Shown here piece after piece: positions 36,941 through 45,180 of a stretch of 64,000 bases of DNA. The stretch is from Comamonadaceae bacterium (GTDB lineage Bacteria; Pseudomonadota; Gammaproteobacteria; Burkholderiales; Burkholderiaceae_C): NCBI GenBank assembly GCA_947448745.1, contig CANFOQ010000001.1, forward strand, positions 62,001 through 126,000, read 5' to 3'. A model generated the notes under the pieces. It was not told the DNA's origin. It worked only from the letters and a program-made list of their open reading frames with translations, and did no database searches. Position 1 is the first letter of the stretch. Each line of letters starts with the position of its first letter. The translations under genes were made by a program, and so were the position numbers.

Positions 36941-38872
36941 ATGGGAAGAATCATTGGCATTGACCTCGGCACCACCAACTCGTGCGTGGCCATCATGGAA
37001 GGCAACACCACCAAGGTGATCGAAAACGCCGAAGGCGCTCGCACCACCCCGTCCATCATTGCTTATCAAGAAGACGGCGAAATTTTGGTCGGCGCTTCCG
37101 CCAAACGCCAAGCCGTCACCAACCCCCGCAACACTTTGTACGCCGTCAAACGCCTGATTGGCCGCAAGTTCGACGAAAAAGAAGTTCAAAAAGACATCGA
37201 CTTGATGCCCTACACCATTGCCAAAGCCGACAACGGCGACGCTTGGGTGGAAGTGCGTGGCAGCAAGTTGGCGCCACCTCAAATCAGCGCTGAAATTTTG
37301 CGCAAGATGAAGAAAACCGCCGAGGACTACCTGGGCGAAGAAGTGACCGAGGCCGTCATCACAGTGCCCGCTTATTTCAATGACGCACAACGCCAAGCCA
37401 CCAAAGATGCAGGTCGCATTGCCGGCTTGGATGTGAAACGCATCATCAACGAACCCACCGCAGCCGCTTTGGCTTTCGGCTTGGACAAGACCGAAAAAGG
37501 CGACCGCAAGATTGCCGTTTACGACTTGGGCGGCGGCACGTTTGACGTGTCCATCATCGAGATTGCCGACGTTGATGGCGAAAAACAATTTGAAGTCTTG
37601 TCCACCAACGGCGACACCTTCTTGGGTGGTGAAGACTTTGACCAACGCATCATCGACTTCATCATCACCGAGTTCAAAAAGGACTCGGGTGTGGACTTGT
37701 CCAAAGACGTGTTGGCCTTGCAGCGCCTGAAAGAAGCCGCTGAAAAAGCCAAGATCGAACTCTCCTCTTCCACTGGCACCGACATCAACTTGCCGTACGT
37801 GACGGCCGACGCATCAGGCCCGAAACACTTGAACATCAAGCTCAACCGTGCCAAGTTGGAACAACTGGTGGACGAGTTGATCGAGCGCACCATCGCGCCC
37901 TGTCGCACCGCCATCAAAGATGCCGGCGTGTCAGTCAGCGACATCGATGATGTGATCTTGGTCGGCGGCATGACCCGCATGCCCAAGGTGCAAGACAAGG
38001 TGAAAGAATTCTTCGGCCAAGAGCCGCGCCGCGACGTCAACCCTGACGAAGCCGTGGCTGTCGGTGCCGCCATTCAAGGTCAGGTCTTGTCGGGTGACCG
38101 CAAAGACGTGTTGTTGTTGGACGTGACGCCGTTGTCTTTGGGCATTGAAACCCTGGGCGGCGTGATGACCAAAATGATCGCCAAGAACACCACCATTCCC
38201 ACCAAGTTTGCGCAAACCTTCTCCACCGCCGATGACAACCAACCAGCGGTCACCATCAAGGTCTACCAAGGCGAACGCGAAATGGCCTCGGGCAACAAGA
38301 GCTTGGGCGAATTCAATCTGGAAGGCATTGCGCCCGCTGCACGTGGCACACCGCAAATTGAAGTCTCGTTTGACATCGACGCCAACGGCATTTTGCACGT
38401 GGGCGCGAAAGACAAAGCCACCGGCAAAGAAAACAAAATCACCATCAAGGCCAACTCTGGTTTGAGCGAAGCCGAGATTCAACAAATGGTGAAAGATGCC
38501 GAATTGAACGCCGCCGAAGACAAGAAGAAACTTGAAATCGTGCAGGCCCGCAACCAAGGCGATGCGGCTGTGCATGACGTGAAGAAATCCCTCGCCGAGC
38601 ACGGCGACAAAGTGGAAGCGGCTGACAAAGAAAAAATCGAAGCCGCCATGAAAGATTTGGAAGAAGCTTTGAAAGGCGAAGACAAAGACGCCATCAATGC
38701 CAAAACCGAAGCGCTCATGACCGCTGCGCAAAAGCTGGGTGAAATGGTGTACGCCGACAAGCAAGCCAAAGAAGCCGCTGGTGCCGCCACGGGTGGTGCA
38801 GACCACAGCCACGACAAACCCCACGATGACAACGTGGTGGATGCCGAGGTCAAAGAAGTCAAGAAACCTTAA
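36941..38872 (+). CDS. dnaK: Chaperone DnaK (Hsp70)
   Basis: ATP-driven folding chaperone of 643 residues. It starts [20 protein letters not shown] with the phosphate-1 loop, then [20 protein letters not shown], the phosphate-2 loop [16 protein letters not shown] and the adenosine motif [14 protein letters not shown]. The substrate-binding domain starts near residue 390 ([18 protein letters not shown]), and the helical lid ends in a Gly/Ala/His-rich tail and [13 protein letters not shown] is 7 nt before the ATG. It works with GrpE and DnaJ encoded on either side. Confidence 0.98.
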   Translation: MGRIIGIDLGTTNSCVAIMEGNTTKVIENAEGARTTPSIIAYQEDGEILVGASAKRQAVTNPRNTLYAVKRLIGRKFDEKEVQKDIDLMPYTIAKADNGDAWVEVRGSKLAPPQISAEILRKMKKTAEDYLGEEVTEAVITVPAYFNDAQRQATKDAGRIAGLDVKRIINEPTAAALAFGLDKTEKGDRKIAVYDLGGGTFDVSIIEIADVDGEKQFEVLSTNGDTFLGGEDFDQRIIDFIITEFKKDSGVDLSKDVLALQRLKEAAEKAKIELSSSTGTDINLPYVTADASGPKHLNIKLNRAKLEQLVDELIERTIAPCRTAIKDAGVSVSDIDDVILVGGMTRMPKVQDKVKEFFGQEPRRDVNPDEAVAVGAAIQGQVLSGDRKDVLLLDVTPLSLGIETLGGVMTKMIAKNTTIPTKFAQTFSTADDNQPAVTIKVYQGEREMASGNKSLGEFNLEGIAPAARGTPQIEVSFDIDANGILHVGAKDKATGKENKITIKANSGLSEAEIQQMVKDAELNAAEDKKKLEIVQARNQGDAAVHDVKKSLAEHGDKVEAADKEKIEAAMKDLEEALKGEDKDAINAKTEALMTAAQKLGEMVYADKQAKEAAGAATGGADHSHDKPHDDNVVDAEVKEVKKP

Positions 38873-38888
38873 ACCTTTCAACCCCCTG

Positions 38889-38924
38889 CGCCGCGCTCAA
38901 ACCCTTCACCGGGTTGACGCGGCG
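38889..38924 (+). other. Hairpin between dnaK and dnaJ
   Basis: CGCCGCG plus TCAA plus CCC on the left pairs with GGGTTGACGCGGCG on the right, giving about 14 base pairs with two single-base bulges and a 6-nt loop. No T-run follows, so it is not a classic terminator. It could protect the dnaK mRNA 3' end or reduce dnaJ expression relative to dnaK. Confidence 0.6.
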
Positions 38925-38950
38925 TTGGCACTTTTCAGAACCAGACCACC

Positions 38951-40084
38951 ATGGCCACCAAACGCGATTTTTACGAGATCTTGGGCGTCCCCAAAAACGC
39001 CAGCGACGAGGACATCAAGAAGTCCTACCGCAAGCTCGCCATGAAGTACCACCCCGACCGCAATCAAGGCGATGAAACTGCCGAGGTGAAATTCAAAGAG
39101 GCCAAAGAGGCGTATGAAATGTTGTCGGACGCCGAAAAGCGTGCGGCCTACGACCAATACGGCCACGCCGGTGTCGACCCCAATATGCGCGGCGGCGCAG
39201 GCGCAGGTGGCTTCGGCGGCTTTGGCGAATCTTTCGGCGATATTTTTGGTGACATCTTCGGTCAAGCACGCCGCCAGCAAGGCGGTGGTGGTCGCCAAGT
39301 GTTTCGCGGCAACGACCTGAGTTATGCCATGGACATCACGCTGGAAGAAGCAGCGGCGGGCAAGAAAACCGAAATCCGCATCCCCAGCTATGACGAGTGC
39401 GACACCTGTCATGGCAGTGGTGCCAAGCCCGGCACCTCGGCCAAAACCTGTGGCACCTGCCAAGGCCAAGGCGTGGTGCAAATGCGCCAAGGTTTTTTCA
39501 GCGTGCAACAAACCTGCCCGCACTGCCGAGGCAGCGGCAAGATCATCAGCGACCCTTGCTCACCGTGTCACGGTCAGGGCAAGATCAAGCGCCAAAAAAC
39601 ATTGGAAATTTCCATTCCTGCGGGCATCGACGACGGTATGCGCATTCGCAGCACCGGCAACGGCGAGCCCGGCACCAATGGCGGCCCACCCGGCGACCTG
39701 TACATTGAAATCCGTTTGCAAAAACACGAGGTGTTCCAACGCGATGGCGACGACTTGCATTGCGCCGTGCCCATCAGCTTCACCACGGCTGCTTTGGGTG
39801 GTGAAGTGAGTGTGCCCACCTTGAACGGCGAAGCCGCTATTGATTTGCCCGAGGGCACCCAAACCGGCAAGCAATTCAGGCTGCGCGGCAAGGGCATCAA
39901 AGGCGTTCGCGCCAGCTTCCCCGGCGACTTGTACTGTCACATCACGGTGGAAACACCGGTCAAGCTGACCGAGCATCAGCGCAAGCTCTTGAAAGAGTTG
40001 GACGAGTCCTTGAAAAAAGGCGGGGCCAAACATTCACCCACCGAAGCCGGTTGGGCGGACAAGCTGAAAAATCTGTTCAGTTGA
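38951..40084 (+). CDS. dnaJ: Chaperone DnaJ (Hsp40)
   Basis: Co-chaperone of 377 residues that delivers unfolded proteins to DnaK and stimulates its ATPase. The J domain carries the HPD motif ([10 protein letters not shown], about residue 33), followed by a Gly/Phe-rich region ([19 protein letters not shown]). The zinc domain has four CxxCxGxG repeats ([32 protein letters not shown]). The C-terminal substrate-binding domain and a dimerisation end complete the type I architecture. Confidence 0.98.
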   Translation: MATKRDFYEILGVPKNASDEDIKKSYRKLAMKYHPDRNQGDETAEVKFKEAKEAYEMLSDAEKRAAYDQYGHAGVDPNMRGGAGAGGFGGFGESFGDIFGDIFGQARRQQGGGGRQVFRGNDLSYAMDITLEEAAAGKKTEIRIPSYDECDTCHGSGAKPGTSAKTCGTCQGQGVVQMRQGFFSVQQTCPHCRGSGKIISDPCSPCHGQGKIKRQKTLEISIPAGIDDGMRIRSTGNGEPGTNGGPPGDLYIEIRLQKHEVFQRDGDDLHCAVPISFTTAALGGEVSVPTLNGEAAIDLPEGTQTGKQFRLRGKGIKGVRASFPGDLYCHITVETPVKLTEHQRKLLKELDESLKKGGAKHSPTEAGWADKLKNLFS

Positions 40085-40096
40085 GGTCATGAACGC

Positions 40097-40145
40097 GGCG
40101 CTGGTCTGGCTGACAGCGCCTGCACTGGCACGGGCTTCAAAGCCC
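40097..40145. terminator. Paired hairpins between convergent dnaJ and the DUF1854 gene
   Basis: GGCGCTG (40097-40103) pairs with CAGCGCC (40114-40120), and GGGCT (40132-40136) pairs with AGCCC (40141-40145) around a TCAA loop. They lie in the 70-bp gap between two converging genes. Neither is followed by a strong T-run, so termination may need Rho or be inefficient. Confidence 0.45.
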
Positions 40146-40154
40146 AAGGGCTTG

Positions 40155-40613
40155 TTACAAAAAGCGATCGAGCAATTTGCGGCTGTGCCGGTCTAAAGCG
40201 GGCAAGTCGCGAATCAGAAATTGCACACCGTGTTCATCGGCCACGATCAGGGTTTTGCCACTCAAGCGGCGGATGTCTTCTTCGCCGCGCAACACAAACT
40301 GCGCCTGGCCCCGGCTGGTTTGCACCGTCCACACAGAGGGCGTGGTGAAACTGCTGACCGCGTCCACCCGCTGAATTTCAGGCATGAATTCACGTGCTTG
40401 CAAGGCTGTCATCACCGCTGTTTTTTGCGCCTCAGGCAAAGTCAAGGGCGCTTCAAGCCACAACAACTCATGGCCCTCTGCACTCAACACCGACACGGCT
40501 TCATCGGGTGCGCCGATGGGGAAAGCCCGCACCACGGTGACCCCAACGTGCAAAGCCTCGTCAAGCTTCAGTTGCCAAGCACCCATGCTGTTTTGCGAGA
40601 GTTCGAAAGTCAT
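40155..40613 (-). CDS. DUF1854 protein associated with cyanophycin metabolism
   Basis: A small soluble protein of 152 residues with no signal peptide or membrane segment. I recognise the DUF1854 pattern (VTVVRAFPIGAPDEAVSVLS, then GHELLWLEAPLTLPEAQK, and the end LPALDRHSRKLLDRFL). This family is found beside cyanophycin synthetases and the ABC transporter encoded next to it, but its molecular role is unknown. Its start overlaps the end of the transporter gene by 4 bp, so the two proteins are probably made together and may interact. Confidence 0.82.
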   Translation of the reverse strand: MTFELSQNSMGAWQLKLDEALHVGVTVVRAFPIGAPDEAVSVLSAEGHELLWLEAPLTLPEAQKTAVMTALQAREFMPEIQRVDAVSSFTTPSVWTVQTSRGQAQFVLRGEEDIRRLSGKTLIVADEHGVQFLIRDLPALDRHSRKLLDRFL

Positions 40614-42889
40614 GTGCGTGCCTCGCGTTCGGTGCCCAAGGTCAAGCCCTGCTCTTCGGCTTCTTTTTGACGGGCTTGCGCCTCGTACAAACGCCAGTAA
40701 GCGCCTTGCCTGGCCAGCAGTTCATCGTGCTGGCCTTGCTCGACCAATTGCCCGTGTTCCATGACCACCAATCGATCTGCACGGCGCAGGGTGGAGAGCC
40801 GATGCGCAATCGCGATGGTGGTGCGTCCACGCACCAAATTGTCCAGGGCCTTTTGAATTTCTTGCTCGGTCTCGGTGTCCACCGACGAGGTGGCCTCGTC
40901 CATGATGAGGATGCGCGGATCGATCAACAAAGCGCGGGCAATCGAGATGCGTTGACGCTCACCGCCCGACAAACCTTGGCCGCGCTCGCCCACCAAAGAG
41001 TCATAGCCTTGCGGCAAACGCAGAATGAATTCATGCGCATGGGCGGCACGGGCTGCAGCCACAATCTCCGCGCGGCTGGCACCCGGCTTGCCATAGGCGA
41101 TGTTGTCGGCGATGGTGCCGAAAAACAAAAACGGTTCTTGCAAGACCAAGCCAATGTGGCGGCGGTAATCGGCAATCCGAATGTCGCGAATGTCGATGCC
41201 ATCAATGCGGATTGCGCCTTCGCTCAGGTCGTAGAAGCGGCAAATCAGGTTGACCAAGGTGCTTTTGCCAGAGCCGCTTTGACCCACCAAGCCAATCATT
41301 TCGCCAGGCGCGATGTCCAAACTCAAGCCTTTGATGACCGCGCGGTTGCCATAACGGAAGCCAGCGTCAGCGATTTGGATATGCCCCACCACCTCGGGCA
41401 AAGCCACGGGGCTCACTGGCTCGGGCACACTGGACACATGGTCGAGGATTTCAAAAATCCGTTTGGTCCCCGCCGCTGCTTTTTGCGTGTGCGACACGAT
41501 GCGGCTCATCGCGTCCAGTCGGGCATAAAAGCGGGTGCTGTAGGCCAAGAAGGCGGTCAACACACCAACCGTGACTTGGTGGTGCGCCACCTGCCAAATG
41601 CCAAAGGCCCAGACCACCAGCAAACCAATTTCGGTCACCAAGGTCACGGTGGGTGAAAACAGCGACCACAAGAAATTGATGCGGTCGTTGACCGCCAAAT
41701 TGTGTTTGTTGGCTTCTTGAAAGCGTTTGGCTTCGCGGGTTTCTTGCGCGAAAGCTTTCACCACGCGAATGCCTGGAATGGTGTCGGCCAACACATTGGT
41801 CAACTCGGACCAGACCCGGTCGATTTTTTCGAAACCGGTGCGCAAGCGGTCGCGCACGATGTGAATCAGCCAGGCGATGAAGGGCAATGGCAGCAAGGTG
41901 GCCAAGGCCAACCAAGGGTCGATGCTGAACAAAATCCCGGCGGTCATGAGGATCATCAAGACGTCGGTGGCGAAGTCCAGCAAGTGCAGCGACAAGAACA
42001 CACACAAGCGGTCGGTCTCGCTGCCAATGCGGGTCATCAGGTCACCGGTGCGACGCCCGCCAAAGTATTCCAACGATAGTTTGAGCAAATGCTCGTAGGC
42101 GGTGGAACGCAAATCGGCGCCAATGCGCTCGGAGGCCAAGGCCAGCACATAGGTTTTGAACCAACCCAAGCCCCAGGCCAACAAGGCGGCGGCCAACAAG
42201 CCCCCCAAGTACCAAGCCACCAAGGTCACGTCAATATGCTGACCGTTTTGAAAAGGAATCAAGACCTCGTCCATCAAGGGCATGGTCAGGTAGGGCGGCA
42301 CCAAGGTGGCAGCAGTGGACAAAAGCGTGAGCACAAAGCCCAGCAACAACTGGCCTTGGTAGGGTTTGGCAAAGCGCCACAAGCGGAACAAGCTCCAGGT
42401 GGAGGCTGGGGTGTCGTCTTCGTCGCTGTCGCAGGCTTTACAGGCTTGTTCAGGGTCGCTCAAAGGAGCGTGGCAGGTGGGGCACCAGGCTTGCCAACTG
42501 GCGGGGCTGTGGCCGGCTTGCATTTTGTTGAAGCGGCTGAGCAAACTGGCGGCTTGCAGGTTGTGGCCCAAGGTGAAGCGCCATTCGGCCAGCAACTGTG
42601 TGGCGTTGCGGGCGCTGAGTTTGCCAACACCTGCGTGGTCCACCAATTCCAGCTGCATCTCGGGCTGCAAAGGCAGGCTGTGCCAGGTTTTGGGGGTGGC
42701 GGCGGGCTGCCACAAGAGGCGCTCTGAGGTCAGGGCCAGCAGGCCAAGCCCGAAATACAATGCCGCATCGAGGTCAACCTCCAGCCACGCCAGCACGTTC
42801 TCATTCGACGTTAACTGACGCTGCAGGTCCTCCCGCCAAAAGGCTGGCAAATCCAGCAGCACTGGCGCAACAACAGAGGGAAGATTCAT
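40610..42889 (-). CDS. ABC exporter with PH-like and zinc-ribbon N-terminus, cyanophycin-associated
   Basis: A 759-residue half-transporter. Residues about 25-115 look like a bacterial PH-type domain (LAWLEVDLDAALYFGLGLLA, then LTSERLLWQ). A zinc ribbon follows: Cys136, Cys139, Cys150 and Cys153 (CPTC...CKAC) before an acidic linker. Residues ~165-470 form the six-helix exporter membrane domain. The ATPase has Walker A GLVGQSGSGKSTL, signature LSGGERQRISIARALL and Walker B ILIMDEATSSVD. Divergent from cphA' and coupled to DUF1854. Exporters of this kind are linked to cyanophycin genes, but the transported molecule is unknown. A plain lipid/drug exporter identity is less likely because of the N-terminal additions. 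Confidence 0.85.
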   Translation of the reverse strand: MNLPSVVAPVLLDLPAFWREDLQRQLTSNENVLAWLEVDLDAALYFGLGLLALTSERLLWQPAATPKTWHSLPLQPEMQLELVDHAGVGKLSARNATQLLAEWRFTLGHNLQAASLLSRFNKMQAGHSPASWQAWCPTCHAPLSDPEQACKACDSDEDDTPASTWSLFRLWRFAKPYQGQLLLGFVLTLLSTAATLVPPYLTMPLMDEVLIPFQNGQHIDVTLVAWYLGGLLAAALLAWGLGWFKTYVLALASERIGADLRSTAYEHLLKLSLEYFGGRRTGDLMTRIGSETDRLCVFLSLHLLDFATDVLMILMTAGILFSIDPWLALATLLPLPFIAWLIHIVRDRLRTGFEKIDRVWSELTNVLADTIPGIRVVKAFAQETREAKRFQEANKHNLAVNDRINFLWSLFSPTVTLVTEIGLLVVWAFGIWQVAHHQVTVGVLTAFLAYSTRFYARLDAMSRIVSHTQKAAAGTKRIFEILDHVSSVPEPVSPVALPEVVGHIQIADAGFRYGNRAVIKGLSLDIAPGEMIGLVGQSGSGKSTLVNLICRFYDLSEGAIRIDGIDIRDIRIADYRRHIGLVLQEPFLFFGTIADNIAYGKPGASRAEIVAAARAAHAHEFILRLPQGYDSLVGERGQGLSGGERQRISIARALLIDPRILIMDEATSSVDTETEQEIQKALDNLVRGRTTIAIAHRLSTLRRADRLVVMEHGQLVEQGQHDELLARQGAYWRLYEAQARQKEAEEQGLTLGTEREART

Positions 42890-42975
42890 TCTTAATGGGA
42901 TGACCGGCAGTAAAAAATGATTCTAACCCTGCACCTTGGCCGCACCGGCCCACTCACCACTCCTCCCCTCCCCTT

Positions 42976-45180
42976 ATGACCTTTCCCGACATCGCTGTTT
43001 TGCGCATGCGTTATTTGCGCGGCCCCAATGTGTGGACCTACCGCCCCGTTCTCGAAGCCTGGGTCGACCTCGGCGTCTTGGAAGACCACCCCTCCAACAC
43101 CTTGCCTGGTTTTGTCGATCGCCTCACCACCTGGCTGCCCGGCATGATCGAGCACCGCTGCGGCGTCGGCGAGCACGGCGGCTTCTTTGAGCGCTTGAAA
43201 GACGGCACCTGGTGTGGCCACATCATGGAGCACGTGGCCATCGAGTTGCAAACCCTGGCGGGCATGCAAGTGGGGTTTGGCAAAGCGCGTGAAACTTCAC
43301 AGCGCGGCGTTTACAAAGTGGTCATCCGCACCCGCCAAGAAGAAGTGGGCCGCGCCAGTTTCATGGCGGCGCGTGACTTGGTGATGGCGGCCATCAACAA
43401 CACCGCGTTTGATTTGCCCGGCACCGTGAACCGGCTCAAAGCCATGGTCGACAGACTGTGCTTGGGCCCCAGCACCGCCTGCATCGTGGACGCAGCCACC
43501 GAACACAAAATCCCATCCATTCGCCTGACCTCGGGCAACCTGGTGCAACTGGGCTACGGCTCCAAGCAGCGCCGCATTTGGACGGCTGAAACCGACCGCA
43601 CCAGCGCCATCGCTGAAAGCATTTCCAGCGACAAAGACCTCACCAAAATGCTGCTCACCCAATGCGGTGTGCCCATCCCCACAGGCGAAGTGGTGGACTC
43701 CCCCGAACACGCATGGGAAGTGGCGCAAGACATCGGTTTGCCGGTTGCCGTGAAACCGACCGACGCCAACCACGGGCGCGGCGTGGCCCTCGACTTGCGC
43801 CAACGCGAAGACATTGAAGCCGCCTTTGTGGTGGCACAGCGCGAAGGCACCGAGGTGATGGTGGAACGCTTCATCCCCGGCGAAGAACACCGTTTGTTGG
43901 TGGTCGGCAACCGCGTGGTCGCAGCCTGCAAAGGCGAGACCGCCAAGATCACTGGCGACGGTGTGCACACCGTGACCGAGCTGATTGATTTGCAAATCAA
44001 CTCGGACCCCCGCCGTGGCGAAGAAGAAGACTTTCCCCTGGACACCATCCGTTTGAAAGACCTGCCCACCGCTGTGCTGGAGTTGCAACGCCAAGGCCTG
44101 AGCCCTGACAGCATTCCCGCCAAAGACCGCGTGGCCATCGTGCAGCGCACCGGCAACATGGGCATCGACGTCACCGACGAGGTGCATCCCGAAGTGGCAG
44201 CCGTGGTGGTGTTGGCCGCCCGCGTGATTGGCTTGGACATCGCTGGCATCGACTTGGTGGCACAAGACATCAGCAAACCCCTGCTGGCCCAAGGCGGTGC
44301 CATTGTGGAAGTGAATGCCGGCCCGGGCTTGCTGATGCATTTGAAGCCGGCCATTGGCCAACCGCGCCCGGTGGGCCAAGCCATCGTGTCGCATTTGTTC
44401 AACCCGCAAGAGCCCACCCGCATCCCCGTGGTGGGCATCATGGGCCGCAACCAAACTGCCGAGTTGGCGCACTTGGTGAACTGGCTCATCCATCTCTCAG
44501 GACGGCGCACCGGCTTGGCGTCTTCGCATGGTTTGTTCATGGACCAGCGCTTGGTGGACGCCAAAGACGCGCGTGTGTTTGAAGCCAGTCAACGCTTGTT
44601 GATCAACCGCGCTTTAGACGCCGCCGTGTTTGAAAACTCGCCATTGCAAGTGTTGGAAGAAGGCCTGCCTTACGACCGTTGCCATGTCGGTGTCCTCACC
44701 GAGATGCCCGACGCCAGCGGCTTGCAAGACCACGACGTTCAAACGCCCGAGCAAGTGCGCAATGTCGTGCGCACCCAAATTGATTTGGTGCTGCCCGAAG
44801 GTGCGGCGGTGCTCAATGCCGAAGACGCTGCCGTGGTGGACTTGGCTGATTTGTGCGATGGCGAAGTCATTTATTACGCGCCCAATCCGCAAGCACCCGT
44901 CATCTTGAAGCACCGTGAATCCAATGGCCGCGCGGTCTATTGCGCCAACGGTGAAGTGGTATTGGCGCGTGGCAAAACCGAAACCGTGTTGCTGCAACTC
45001 GACTTCCCACCGATTGCCAAACTGCTGGCCGATGGCGGCATCAGCTTGCCCAATGTGCTGGCCGCCGTGGCCGTGGCCTGGGCGCTGGACATGACACCCG
45101 ATTTGATTCGCGCTGGACTGAAAAATTACGGCCAACCCGCTGCCCCGGCCAAGCCCAAAGTTGCAAGGAAGAAAGCCTGA
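42976..45180 (+). CDS. cphA': Truncated cyanophycin synthetase CphA' with degenerate Mur-ligase site
   Basis: A 734-residue cyanophycin synthetase paralogue. The N-terminal domain (RYLRGPNVWTYRPVLEAWVD) and the ATP-grasp domain that adds aspartate (LPVAVKPTDANHGRGVALDL, VNAGPGLLMHLKP) look intact. In the Mur-ligase-like part the P-loop GTNGKTTT of the neighbour is replaced by GRNQTAEL (residues 490-497). The nearby ETARGGMLREGL reads ENSPLQVLEEGL. The C-terminal Mur domain with the D-Y-x-H-N-P motif is absent. It resembles CphA2/CphA' enzymes, which are thought to use preformed dipeptides or primers. It is coupled to cphA by a 1-bp stop/start overlap. Confidence 0.88.
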   Translation: MTFPDIAVLRMRYLRGPNVWTYRPVLEAWVDLGVLEDHPSNTLPGFVDRLTTWLPGMIEHRCGVGEHGGFFERLKDGTWCGHIMEHVAIELQTLAGMQVGFGKARETSQRGVYKVVIRTRQEEVGRASFMAARDLVMAAINNTAFDLPGTVNRLKAMVDRLCLGPSTACIVDAATEHKIPSIRLTSGNLVQLGYGSKQRRIWTAETDRTSAIAESISSDKDLTKMLLTQCGVPIPTGEVVDSPEHAWEVAQDIGLPVAVKPTDANHGRGVALDLRQREDIEAAFVVAQREGTEVMVERFIPGEEHRLLVVGNRVVAACKGETAKITGDGVHTVTELIDLQINSDPRRGEEEDFPLDTIRLKDLPTAVLELQRQGLSPDSIPAKDRVAIVQRTGNMGIDVTDEVHPEVAAVVVLAARVIGLDIAGIDLVAQDISKPLLAQGGAIVEVNAGPGLLMHLKPAIGQPRPVGQAIVSHLFNPQEPTRIPVVGIMGRNQTAELAHLVNWLIHLSGRRTGLASSHGLFMDQRLVDAKDARVFEASQRLLINRALDAAVFENSPLQVLEEGLPYDRCHVGVLTEMPDASGLQDHDVQTPEQVRNVVRTQIDLVLPEGAAVLNAEDAAVVDLADLCDGEVIYYAPNPQAPVILKHRESNGRAVYCANGEVVLARGKTETVLLQLDFPPIAKLLADGGISLPNVLAAVAVAWALDMTPDLIRAGLKNYGQPAAPAKPKVARKKA

